A DNA stretch of 64,000 bases from Panax quinquefolius. Lineage: Eukaryota > Streptophyta > Magnoliopsida > Apiales > Araliaceae. Shown piece by piece: positions 23,060 through 34,099 of the stretch. Every line of letters starts with the position of its first letter. The first letter of the stretch is position 1. Both the position numbers and the translations under genes were made by a program. Under the pieces are notes generated by a model that ran no database searches, was not told the DNA's origin, and worked only from the letters and a program-made list of their open reading frames with translations. The stretch lies in NCBI GenBank assembly GCA_020205615.1, contig CM035173.1:52146922-52210921 (forward strand), read 5' to 3'.

Positions 23060-24060
23060 ACCCCCTTCCGTCAATCACTGTCACTTTTCCCAGCCTTTTC
23101 TTCTTCAAAACCTCTGTTCAAATTTTTCGGCGAGGGCGATTTTCGGCGAGCTCACTTCTTCCCCATACTTCACTGATTTTCTCTATTTTTCATGATTTCG
23201 AACTTCATTTTCGTTCGTTTCCTCCTCAAAACCTCAAATTTGTGTCTCATTCCCTTCGATCTCGCACCAAATGGCTGATTCTAGCATTCCTCCCCCTGCT
23301 ACTGAACCAACTCTCCCCTCCATCTCCACCGGCGATCTAGTTCCGGTAGATCTTCCGACAACCTCTACCGATGTCATCCCAGTCAATGCTTAAGACAGAA
23401 TTCGAAGCGTCTATGCTTCAGCCACGGATTTCTCGCACATCAACACCCAATCAATCGTCCTTTCCTCTCAAATTTTAGACATTCGCGTGCTATTCAACAT
23501 CCCAAGGGAGTACAGGCTTCGGGTACCTACTCCAGAAGAGAGGATGTTTTAGAGGCCCGAAGGTGGATGGGTCGCCGTACCCATATATCTCCTAAAATAT
23601 GGAATTCGGTTCCCACTCCACGAATTCATTTCGACTTTCCTCGGCTTTGTGGGGATCGGGTTCGTACAACTTGTGCCGAACTCGTATATCCACTTGATTT
23701 CCTTTATAGCCGTCTGTCACGAGATCGGGATCACCCCCGGTCTTGATTTCTTCTTCACCCTATTTACCGTCGGTCGATCCAAAGAGCCCGGTCTTCGGCA
23801 ACTAAACAAGCAACCAAACCGAACTGTCCCAATCAAAACCCCCTCGAGCAACAAGGGTTGGCACCCGCAATGGATCTTCGTGAAAGGAACCGACCTCAAA
23901 CTACTCCCGGACTGGGCCCACCTCGAAGATCCTATCGCCAAAGTGTCTAAATTCCCGAAGGACCGGGCTGGTGCCTTCAAAGAATTCTACAAGAAATGGA
24001 GCAAGACCGAATGGAACCTGAGGGTTTTGTCCAATGAAAGCTGGCTGTACCAACACGGGC

Positions 24061-24161
24061 GTAAGTATCCTACTCTGAACTTCTCCATACCTTCGCTAAA
24101 TTTGATTATTTTGCAATCGTTTTGTACTAACTGATTTTCTAACTCACTCCTCATTACGCAG
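24061..24161 (+). other. Intron 1 of the antisense gene
   Basis: 101 bp: donor GTAAGTATCC, acceptor ATTACGCAG after a T-rich tract. Splicing keeps the reading frame across the junction (GGGC joined to TGACA). Confidence 0.7.
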
Positions 24162-24795
24162 TGACAATTTTCAAGACCGAAGGGGCAGCTGAATCCTTAA
24201 TTCCTCTTCCTATCACAATCGAGCCAATCCGCCTTCCAATCACCGACGAGATGGCTGAGGAAGAAACCATCCCAATTGTGGAACTTTCAATCGGTTCTAC
24301 TTCGGGCCCTGCCCCTCCAACTTCTTCTGCCAAACCCGCCACCAAGAACGTTTTGAAGATGAGCCGGGCGAAGAAAGCAGCTCTGCTAAAGAAAACCAAG
24401 AAGCCTTCCGCAAGAGTTCCTGCCATGTCCACCTCGGCAGTTGTACCAAAGCCAACTCCCCCACCCCCTACACAAATGGAGGTGGTCGAGGATTCGGAAG
24501 AAATCGAAGAGGTTCCTCTCGAACCCCGACCGAAAAAGCAACGCATGCAATTTGAAGTTCTGACGTGGATTCTTTGAAAGCGACCAGTTGTGAGAGGTGA
24601 ACCCTTCCTACTCCAACTCCCACTTCCCAACTGAGCTCTTCTCAAGGAACGCTGAACACTTGTTGGCCGAAGAGCCCTTTGGAGGTGTTTCCCTTCAACT
24701 TATTTGATCACTTCAAACTGTCAGGTGATGATGAGCGGTTTAAGGGTTTCTCCTTCGAAGAGTATCTGGTTGCTTATGTTCGCGCTCAGTGCCAG

Positions 24796-24875
24796 GTAAA
24801 CCTTCAAGTCTTCGAGTCACTTCTTCTATTTTCATGCTCTATCCCACATTCTTTGATATGCCCCTCTCTCTGCAG
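24796..24875 (+). other. Intron 2 of the antisense gene
   Basis: 80 bp: donor CAG/GTAAACC, acceptor CTCTCTCTGCAG. It lies between the VRAQCQ segment and the coiled coil. The intron is in an open frame, but the spliced frame meets the coiled coil only if the A6 run at 24922-24927 is one base too long. Confidence 0.6.
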
Positions 24876-25599
24876 CCAACGCTTATCCTTGCGAGCTATA
24901 TACGCCTCTGGCGAAACGACCAAAAAAGAAGTTCAGCTGAGGACGGATGTGCAGCTGCTTGAGGCAGAGGTTCGGGGCTTGAAGTCGAACTTACTGAAAG
25001 AGAAGGATCTCCATGCTAAGACCCGGAATAAAATGACTAGGGCTGAACGTCAGGTCGATGAGCTTAAAGGACAATATTCGCTGCTTCAGCAGGAGTTCAT
25101 CGGCCTCGAAGGTCATGCCAAAAAGCTGCTGGAGGAGAGAGACCATCTTTCCGAAGAGAGTAAGGAGCGGTTGCAGGCGCTTCACCAACTCGAGGCGAAG
25201 TTCGATGGGATTCATGAGAAGATGATGTATCGGATCCGAGAGAATAATGCCTTGAAGGAGGAAAGCGTGGGCTAAGCAGCGCACCATAGAGGATTATGAA
25301 GAGTCCCCCGCCTTGACCGAAAAGATCATGGCCCAGTTCGCTGAAGGCTGTGAGACTTATCGGGAAAAGGCTCGGGCCAAATTGAATGCTGCTGGGCTCG
25401 ATGCTTCCATTCTTGACTCGTCGGATGAGGAATCCGAAGCTGGGGATGAGCCTCCTCCAGAATAGCTTCTGTTAAGACTTGTAATTTTGTAACTTTCGTT
25501 TTCCTTCTTTATTTGTACTTTGCCCGAATCTTATCCGATTGGGGTTTGTAAAAATTTGAAGATATGAAATACAAAAAGTTTTCGTTAGTAATTCTTTGT

Positions 25600-25797
25600 G
25601 ATCAGTTATACCCGTGACTTTTATCCATCAGTTAGGTCGTCTTCGACTTTTCGACCGATTTAAGCCCGAAGTTTGTGTGATTCCAGAATTATAGTCCCGA
25701 CCAGTTATACTCGTGACTTTTACCGATCAGTTATGTCGTCTTCGACTTTCTGACCGGTTTAAGCCCGATGTTTGTCTGATCGGGTACCGAAAATCAT
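25600..25797. repeat. Two ~99-bp tandem units between the convergent genes
   Basis: Unit 1 starts at 25600 (GATCAGTTATACCCGTGAC) and unit 2 at 25699 (GACCAGTTATACTCGTGAC); both contain GTCGTCTTCGACTTT and TTTAAGCCCGA. They lie downstream of both genes' stops. Tandem repeats in the 3' untranslated region are common in Tat-type elements. Confidence 0.85.
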
Positions 25798-25896
25798 ATG
25801 AATATAGATGAAGTTAAACATTTCCGAAGAAAACTTTCATTTATTTCATTTAAAATTGAAACGGTTACATGGATAAAGAAAAGAATGACATAACTT

Positions 25897-26576
25897 TTAC
25901 TGATAAAATTTTCTAAGTCTTCCAGCGTGCCATGTATTCTTTACTTCCGAACCATCCATTGCTCGAAGCCGGTATGTACCTGGCTTCGGCGCCTCTACCA
26001 CTTCATAAGGTCCTTCCCAGTTAGGCATCAGTTTGCCGGTGTTATGGGGGTTGACGCCTCCGACTCCCGGAGGACCAAATCTCCCACTTCAAACCTCCTC
26101 CGGTTCACCTTCTGATTATAGCGTCGGGCTGTTCTCTGCTGGTAGATTGCCAACCTTATCAGAGCTGAATCCCGAACTTCTTCAAGAAGATCCAAATTTG
26201 TTTTCAAGTCCTCATCATTGTACAACTCCTTGTACTGACTGACCCGAAGGGTAGGAGAGCCGATCTCCACCGGTATGAGTGCATCAGTTCCATACGCCAA
26301 TCTGAATGGCGAATCACCCGTGGTCATTCTCGGTGTAGTCCGATAAACCCACAAAACACTGAGCAACTCTTCTGGCCACCGACCCTTTAGCTCGTCTAGA
26401 CGCCTTTTAATCCCGTTGAGTAGGGTTCGATTGGTCACTTCTACTTGACCATTCGATTGAGGATGAGTGACTGAGGTCTTGCGGTGCTGAATTCCCAACT
26501 CTTTCAGAAAACCTTCAAACTTTGACCCCACTGGTATGCGCCATTATCGGAAACCTTCGCCATTGGGATAAAGGCG
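25897..26576 (-). pseudogene. pol: Element B integrase, second half
   Basis: The ORF at 26531-26028 covers the integrase core after the second aspartate: HRKTSVTHPQSNGQVEVTNR with the catalytic glutamate (NGQVE), then LWVYRTTPRMTTGDSPFRL. Past a frameshift near 26030 comes the tail LMPNWEGPYEVVEAPKPGTY and a natural-looking stop at 25897. There is no chromodomain, as expected for a non-chromovirus. Near 26531-26577 two frameshifts disrupt the catalytic SDNGA segment. Confidence 0.8.
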
Positions 26577-27640
26577 TTAAACAACTCCTTCCTTGAAAAA
26601 CTTTAGGCATTTTTGTTCTGTGATCTTCTGCAGAGGCTTAGCTTCGACCCACTTTGTCATATAGTCGATAGCAATGATCACGAAACTGACTTGTCCCTTG
26701 GCCTTTGGCAGTGGACCCAAGATGTCGATTCCCCATATAGCAAAGGGAATCGGGGATAAGACCGAATACATCTCTTCGGGGGGCTGGTGTGGGATGGTGC
26801 TGTTCAGCTGGCACTTGGGACACTTTCTGACGAATTCTTTAGCCTCTGTATAGATAGTCGGCCAATAATACCCCTGCCTCAAAATCTTGTGCGCTAGTGA
26901 CTTGGTCCCCATGTGATCCCCACAAATCCCTTCATGTACTTCCTGAAGTGTATAGTCTGCTTCCGAGGGAGTTAAGCATTTGAGTAGGGGAGAACTGAAA
27001 GCCCTTCGACAAAGATCCCCGTCAATGAGGACAAAATTTGAGCTTCGGTATTTAATTTTTCTCGCTAGGATTCGGTCCGAAGGTAGAATCCCATCTACCA
27101 AGTAGGAGATATAAGGCATGAGCCAGCAGTCAAGTCGGTCCAGAGCTAATACATCTGTCTTCGGTACACTTGGCCGTTCTAAGACCTCCAAATAGACCGA
27201 TCCATTGAAGGAGCTTGCTTCAGTGGTTGCCAACTTGGCTAGGGCATCTGCTATCGTATTATCTGACTGATCAACTCCCTGACAACTGTGCGATGTGAAG
27301 TACGTGAGCTTATCTTTCACTTCGGCCAGATATTTTGACATTCTTGCCCCCCCGAGCCTCATACTCCCCCGATAACTGCTTGACCACCAGTTGCGAATCA
27401 CTGTAGATGACCAGCTTCTGCACTTCCAGACTTCGGGCCAACCGTATCCCTGCTAGGATGGCCTCATATTCTGCTTCGTTGTTCGTGGTCTTGAACTGAA
27501 ACCGAATCGCCTACTGGACTTTGAACCCTTCGGGACTTGTCAGAATGACCCCTGCTCCGCTGACGTCCGAAGTCGATGATCCATCCACATATAGAGTCCA
27601 TGAGGTTTGCCCTCGTTGGGTTTGATTCACAAATGCTCAC
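26577..27640 (-). pseudogene. pol: Element B second (archaeal-type) RNase H and integrase first half
   Basis: 27640-27350 holds the extra RNase H: WTLYVDGSSTSDVSGAGVIL with a catalytic aspartate, TTNNEAEYEAI with the glutamate, and LVIYSDSQLVVKQLSGEYEA with another aspartate. A TAG stop (about 27511-27513) and a G7 run (27347-27353) break it. The 27401-26577 ORF continues with its end, then the H2C2 finger (LQEVHEGICGDHMG, CPKCQ) and the integrase core start WGIDILGPLP with the first catalytic aspartate. Confidence 0.85.
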
Positions 27641-27709
27641 GTCTGGCTCTGTGAAGGAACACTCTACCATAAAATCTGCTAAGGCCTGCCCTTTGATTGC
27701 CGTTCAGGG

Positions 27710-28950
27710 ATGATACTTTATTGCAAACTGTGTTAATTCCATTGCCCATGTGGCTAACCGACTCGATACCTCCGGCCTATGTAAAATCTTCTTTAATGGC
27801 TGATCCGTGTACACCACTATTAGTCGACCTTGAAAATACTGCCTGAAAATACTGCCTGAGCTTCCTACTGGCAATGATTAAGGTGTAGGCAAACATTTCC
27901 AGGTTCGGGTACCTTGTCTCTGTGTCCCTAAGAACATGGCTGATGTAATATAATGGGAACTGCTTTCCCACCTTATCTCGTACTAATGCTACCCCTACTG
28001 CCATCGGACCTGCATCCAGGTAAAGGTATAAGGCTTCTGAAGGGATCGGCTTCATCAGTAATGGTGCCGAGGACAAGTACTTCTTGATCCCTTTGAACGC
28101 GTCTTCGCACTCCGAAGTCCACTGAAAACTTTTCTCGTTCTTTGGCCCCTTGAGAGTGTCAAAGAAGGGTAAACATCTTTCTGCTGACCTTGATACAAAC
28201 CTCCGAAGAGCAGCTATCCGACCCGTCAACCTCTGTACATCTTTATATGTTTTCAGAGATCTCATGTCTAAGATCGCTTGAATTTTTTCCTGGTTTGCCT
28301 CGATGCCCCTCTTACTGACCAGGTAACCGAAAAACTTCCCTGACCTTAAACCGAAGGTGCACTTGGTCAGGTTTAGTCTCAACTTGTGTCTTCTCACTAT
28401 CTTGAAGCAGCCTTCTAGGTCCTCCAGATGATCCCGGACTGACATACTTTTCACAATCATGTCGTCCACGTATACCTCCATGCTTTGGCCCAGCTGCTTT
28501 CTAAATACGAAGTTCATCATCCGTTGGTAAGTTGCCCCAGCGTTGAGTAATTTGAAAGTCATCTTCTGATAAGCATATATGGCCTGATGGGTGATGAAGC
28601 TTATCTTCGGGATATCTTCCTTATTCATCAAAATCTGGTGGTATCCCGAGAAAACATCCATGAAGCTCAACATGCCGTACCCCAATGTGGCATCAATCAA
28701 TTGATCTATGTTAGGCAAATGGTAGAAATCCTTCGGACAAGCCTTGTTCAGATCGGTGTAATCGATGCATAACCTCCATTTTCCATTCTGTTTCTGAACC
28801 AGAACCACATTTGCTAGCCATTCGGGGTAGTCAATCTCGAAAATGAATCCTGCCTCCAGCAGTTTAGTGATCTCTTCATCTATAATCCTCTGCCTTTCGT
28901 ATGAAGATCTTTCTTTTCGTATCCTTGGTTTTCTCTTGAATTCATGTCAC
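27710..28950 (-). pseudogene. pol: Element B reverse transcriptase and first RNase H
   Basis: The best preserved pol segment; 343 codons are open at 28808-27777, and the frame is also open upstream (EEITKLLEAGFIFEIDYPEW). It shows CIDYTDLNKACPKDFY, the first catalytic aspartate in LSFMDVFSGYHQI, the catalytic MEVYVDDMIVKS and the thumb. RNase H I follows with LYLYLDAGPMAVGVALV and YYISHVLRDTETRYPNLE. A 13-bp tandem duplication (27832-27857) shifts the frame in RQYFQ, after which the connection ends near 27710. Confidence 0.9.
27832..27857 (-). repeat. 13-bp tandem duplication breaking RNase H I
   Basis: GAAAATACTGCCT occurs twice in perfect tandem (27832-27844, 27845-27857). With one copy the frame continues; with two it is lost. 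Confidence 0.95.
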
Positions 28951-29198
28951 GGCCTATGTAGCGCTACCGACTCACTTACCCCTGGCATATCGCTAGGCTC
29001 TCAAGCAAAGATATCGGCATACACTCGAAGCAGGTCCACCAGTCCTGTCCGCAGTGGTTCTGTTAATCCTGCCCCAATTTTGATCAGTTTTCCTGTGTTG
29101 CCGGGGATTAACTCTACATCTTCAGTCTCGGCGGGTAAGGCCATTGGTTCGGTACTGCTCTCAGTGAATGGCTCTATTTCAATGGCAATTGTCTATTT

Positions 29199-29700
29199 CT
29201 ATTTGCTGACTCCGATCCCTAAAGAAATCAAGGTATTCCGATAGCACCTTCGGGCAATGTCAAGATCGCCTTTTACCTCCCCAATCCCGTTCGGTGTCGG
29301 AAACTTAATTTTAAAGTGTGGTATGGATGTTATCGCTTGTAGTGCTGCTAGCGTCGGCCTTCCCAAAATGGCGTTGTATGCCGAGTCCACCTGTACCATA
29401 AAAAACGACGAACTTACACTGCTTTGAATTTGTCTAGAACTTTGACAGATGACTCAATGGTGCTCGAAACATGTACCGGGTCCCCACTGAACCCATACAA
29501 TGGACCCTCTCCTCCTAACTCCATCTTTTTTCCTTCTAAATCCATCCTCTGATAGGCGTGCGTGTACAGTATATCGACTAAAGACCCGTTATCGATCATC
29601 ATCCTTTTTATATCCACTGGCCCGACCTGTGCCGTTATCACCAACGCCCCATCATGCGGTTCGATATGATCGGTAGGGTAATCTTCGTCTTAGAACGAGA
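29199..29700 (-). pseudogene. pol: Element B aspartic protease
   Basis: 29644-29414 carries the active-site region MMIDNGSLVDILYTHAYQRM: a D-x-G-S motif with asparagine at the middle position. After a frameshift near 29430, 29399-29199 has [20 protein letters not shown] and [13 protein letters not shown], the Tat-type protease end. It would cleave the Gag-Pol polyprotein. The DNG in place of DTG may lower activity; that is inference. Confidence 0.8.
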
Positions 29701-29932
29701 TGGAAACTCCTGAGTAGGCCCTATCCTTTCTGGGTGATGAACTTGCTACTGATAATACAACTTCGAGGTGTCCACTTCTCTTCCGTCCGGTTACACGCCC
29801 TACCGACCCGCATGAAATTACGTCAATCACGCCTTGGGGTTGCGGGTTGATTCTTGGTTGTGTTTCAAAGTCGACCCATTCTCTCTCTCGAGGTGCTTAC
29901 GAACCTTCGACCCACCACGTCTTGTATGCATT
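29701..29932 (-). pseudogene. Element B gag-protease linker
   Basis: In the gag-pol frame on the minus strand this reads NAYKTWWVEGS, a stop (about 29898-29900), then REWVDFETQPRINPQPQG and VIDVISCGSVGR, the usual spacer before a Tat protease. Its right edge is the left end of element C. Confidence 0.65.
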
Positions 29933-32546
29933 TGTGGCGCCCCAAAATAGGTATACATCACCCATTACGAGTTGTCAATACATGAGTACGAAACAACTAC
30001 AACTTTATTATTACAACAAGAAAGCGTGAGTTTGAATACAAATATTATCTTCTAGACAATATATATACTCAAATAAATCCTCATCACATTTATTGATACA
30101 TTATTTTACAAAATGGTGAGGACTACTAAACAACTCTCTGTAGAACTTTCATTCCATACCCAGGCTAAGTACTTTCATTATATTCTCGCCTCACGAGAAG
30201 AAAAATGGAACAAAAAGGAAAAGGGTGAGCTCAACTAGCCCGATAAAGAATATTATGACTAAGATAATATACAACAAATTATCGTTAGTCTTCAACGAGG
30301 AAAAATCTAATAGAATCTGATAGACAACAAATTTTAAATCAATATTATGCATTGAAATAATAATTCATTAGAAGAGTTAAGTAAAGAATGCAAACTACTA
30401 TCTTCTATGTATGAATTTAAAAGTTCATCGTCTATCTTTTATCCTGTAACATCAATCGATATATATACGGAATCAAATATTCATCTTTTACTACTGAGCG
30501 AAGATATTCATCGATTAGTCGTGTTCATCTAAACACTGTTCATCTCTGCACTACGGGCCAAAGATATTCTTGAAAATCATTCCTCTTTGCACTACTGGGC
30601 CAAAGATATTCCATAATATCATCATTTAAGGTGAAGATGATGAAAAATATTTTTAAAGAAAGCGAATCGGTGAAACAAAATGTGAGGATTAAGGATTAAG
30701 GATTAGTACTTTGTTTTATCCATGTCCAAAAATACCTCAAAAATAATCATAGTGGTGTAAAATTCAAGAATGATCAAATCATGGATACAATCAAATCTAG
30801 TATCCACGATAGATATTTTTAGGCGAAAAGGAAAATTTTCATTTTTCGATGAATAGTCTGCAAGTATTCGTGAATAAGTATCGTATACGTGAATAGTCTT
30901 AGTATCGTGAATAGTAACTCAGACACCAAAAGTTCCAAATTTGATAAAACTTCAGATCGATATTTGACATAATGATATTAAAGAAATAATATCATTCTGA
31001 AAAATAATAATATCCCTTACCTCGAAAGATTAGTACTTACATTTGGAATCTAGGGTATAGTCTTTGAAGGAACTTACTGCGAATCTAACAATACTCAAAG
31101 TATACTCAAAATACTCACAAGAATACGCTCGATAATATATATAGAGAAAACTTGAGTTTACGGTGTGATTTTCAATTCTAACCTAAGCACCTATTTATAG
31201 GAAAATGCTTAGAACACCAAAGCGAAAATTTAATAAAATATTAATATATATTATAAATTTCCTTAGCCCATCTTTGAAGATCTGATTTCAGCAATTAATA
31301 TCACATGTTAGCCCACTTAAATGCAAAAAAACGTTTTCTTTAAAATAATAATTAAAACTTCCAAAATTAATTATTTGAACTTGAACTTCAATAATTCACA
31401 ATAAATAGCCCTTTTATCAAAAATTCGAATCTTACGTTTTTTATAGGAAATTCAATTCTCTACAACTTTGCAGGAGAAAGTTTTTCAAATTCCAAGCGAA
31501 ATTGACCAAGAAATCCACAAACAGGCGATTTTATAAATTTATAATCAAATTTACATCGATAAATGGGGTCTCTGAGCATGTTTAACATGTTTTAAACATT
31601 TATTGCAACAAAATACTCTTCCTCCTCGTATACTCATATATCCCACATTCGTTGTAAAAATATCACCATTATTATATATTTAAAATATAATAATACATTT
31701 AAATGAATTATTTTATCGGAAAAAGATAAAATTTCAATTTTCAACAATTGTCACATTAAAAATTTTCTCCATCTATATCCACATAAAATCAATATTTTTC
31801 TTATCATATGAATCAATAATTAATTACTCACAAATAATATTACAGAATCACGATATTTACTGACCGAGGCGGTTCCCAAGAAAGAGGGGCTTTCGATAAA
31901 GATTTCTCCTTCTTTGGCGCGCAATTAGGTGACCAAACCTCTCCTTAGAGCGAGAACTTTCTAGACATTGCCAATAATGTTATCCAATAATATTATTAGG
32001 ATAATATGAATTATTGCTCTAGATAATAGAAAATTGTGTAATGACAATTTATTGAAACAACGGTAATATAAAATATCAATGCGACAATTATTGAATCGAT
32101 AAAATATTTGAGCGATAAATCATCGTAACCATTATTAAGTAATGCCTTCTTACGTAAGAATCAATAATTGGTGCAATACTGGTAGTATCTTCTTGTGTTT
32201 TAACCAAGAGTATTTTAACGAGTATTACTTGGTAACAACTTCGTCGTTATTTTTAAACCACTTATATTTGTCGTTTTCTTCATCCGATCACTTTTAGTTA
32301 TGGGGCCCCACATGGTCGCTACTGCTTGCCAGTAAATGCGAATATTTCACAAGCGATGTCTGAATATTCCACGACCAAACGAATATTCCCGACAACAATG
32401 ATGAATATTTTATAACCACTTGCTTATTTTGAAATATTTGCGTATTTTACCCCTAACTATCCACATTAATCAAATCAACCCTTACTATTTTAAAATAATA
32501 AATAGAGAAAATTAAATTTCATTAATAATAAGTTGGGGTCTTCTGA
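29933..32546 (-). repeat. Element C 3' LTR
   Basis: TGTGGCGCC to GGGGTCTTCTGA (terminal TTACA altered), 2614 bp. TATAAATA at 31192-31199 (minus). The PPT ATAAGGAGGGAGG follows at 32547-32560. Confidence 0.92.
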
Positions 32547-34099
32547 CCTCCCTCCTTATGAAATTTCGTCCTCGAAATTGACGTACGTACACAGTGTTTG
32601 AAAAGGTGAGGATACCTCGCTTTCATTTCCGTTTCAATTCCCGGTCATTTCCTCTATAGCATGATTCCTCCACGAACTTTAACTTGTGGTATGACCTTTC
32701 TTGGCGTAGGACATGCTCCTTCTATCTAAGATCTTTGTGGTACCTCCTCATACATTAAGTCTTGGCTATCTCGTCAGGTTCTAACTCTATAACGTGGTTC
32801 GGGTCTTTCACATATTTCTGAAATACGGATATGTGAAACACATTATGAACATGAGAGACATACTCGGAGGTAGCGCGAGTCTATAGGCTACATTTCCTAC
32901 TCGGTCAAGAATTTGAAATGGACGATAAATCGTGGATTGAGTTTTCCTCTCTTCCCAAATCTTGTAACTCCCTTCCATGGAGCAACTCGCATGACATTAC
33001 ATGATCCCCTATACTAAATTCCACGTCCTTTCGATGAAGATCCGCATAACTCTTTTGTCGATCTTGTCTTAGTTTGTATCGTTGTCGAATCATTTGGATC
33101 TTTTCCATAGTCATACGTACCAACTCGGGTCCCAACAATGTTGCTTCACCCACCTCGTCCCAACATCTCTTGGAAGCGACACTTTCGTCCATATAATGCT
33201 TGAATGGAGCCACACCTATACTTGCACGATAGCTTTGTTGTTGTAGGAGAATTCCACTGATGGTAAATACTTATCCAAGTTGCCCTTGAAGTCAGGACAC
33301 GAGTCTTAATAAATCTTCAAGAGTTTGAATAGTTCTTTTCGATTGTCCGTCCAGTTTGAGGATGGTATGCAAATCTGAATTGTAAATCCGTGCCCATAGC
33401 TTTTTGCAAGCTAACCCAAAATCTTGAAGTGAATCTTGGGTCACGATCCGAAACTATGGATACGGGCATGCCATGCTGACCTCACAATCTCATTCACGTA
33501 CATACTAGCAAGGCGTTCAAGGAATAAGTCTCCGTGTCGGCAAGAAATGAGCGGACTTGGTTAATCTATCAACAATAACCCAAATAGCATTGATGCCTTG
33601 AGAAACCGTAGGAAGACCCAAACGTGAAATCCATGGTAATGTGTTCCACTTCCATTTCGAGAATCTCAAGTGGTTTGAGCGGACCCTTAGGTACTAGATG
33701 CTCGCCTTTACTGCGTTGACAAGTTAAACACATCGAGATAAACTTTGCAATCTCTCTCTCTTCATATTGTTCCACCAAAATGTATGTGAAGATCACGATA
33801 CATTTTGGTACTTCGAGATGGATTGCAAATGGTGTATTGTGTGCCTCCATCATAATCTTGTACTTCAAATCAGTCGTTAGGAACACAAAGTCTAGAGTGG
33901 ACTCAAAGTATTCCTTCTTCATCAATTCTCGCCACGGAATAGCTCCTTCTTGTACTTTCTTCTTCATACGCATCGCTCCGGGTCGGTGGCTTGAGCAACC
34001 TTAACTTTTTCTATTAAAGTTGGCTCTATCGTATACTTGACATCATCGCTTTTCGTTCCGCATATGATCTTCTACTCAACAGCGTCGGCTACCACGTTC
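32547..34099 (-). pseudogene. pol: Element C integrase remnants
   Basis: Pieces in changing frames: 33213-32905 holds the WDEVGEATLLGPELVRMT and DVEFSIGDHV region, and 33973-33569 holds HNTPFAIHLEVPK, CLTCQRSKGEH and HITMDF with the first core aspartate. The chromodomain-like tail (32620-32800) is visible only in fragments. No frame longer than about 135 codons survives. Confidence 0.75.

Larger units (their letters stand above)
23271..25465 (+). pseudogene. Antisense gene of element B (plant 'putative gypsy-type transposon' / Transposase_28-like)
   Basis: It lies between the end of pol and the 3' LTR, convergent with pol (stop to stop 432 bp). The ATG at 23271 begins MADSSIPPPATEPTLPS. A stop at codon 41 (23391) and another at 23550 break exon 1. 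The middle has WVAVPIYLLKYGIRFPLHEF, then QLVPNSYIHLISFIAVCHEI, the pattern I recall for the plant Pfam family named for gypsy-type transposons. Two introns (24061-24161, 24796-24875) follow. The second half is a lysine/glutamate-rich coiled coil (QLLEAEVRGLKSN, about 24940-25260), ending in an acidic tail SSDEESEAGDEPPPE. An A6 run (24922-24927) and a site near 25255 shift the frame. Biochemical role unknown. Confidence 0.75.

Noticed and set aside
24154..24645. 163-codon minus-strand ORF
   Set aside because: It is a shadow of the antisense gene's exon 2 on the other strand; the plus strand has the introns, acidic tail and coiled coil.
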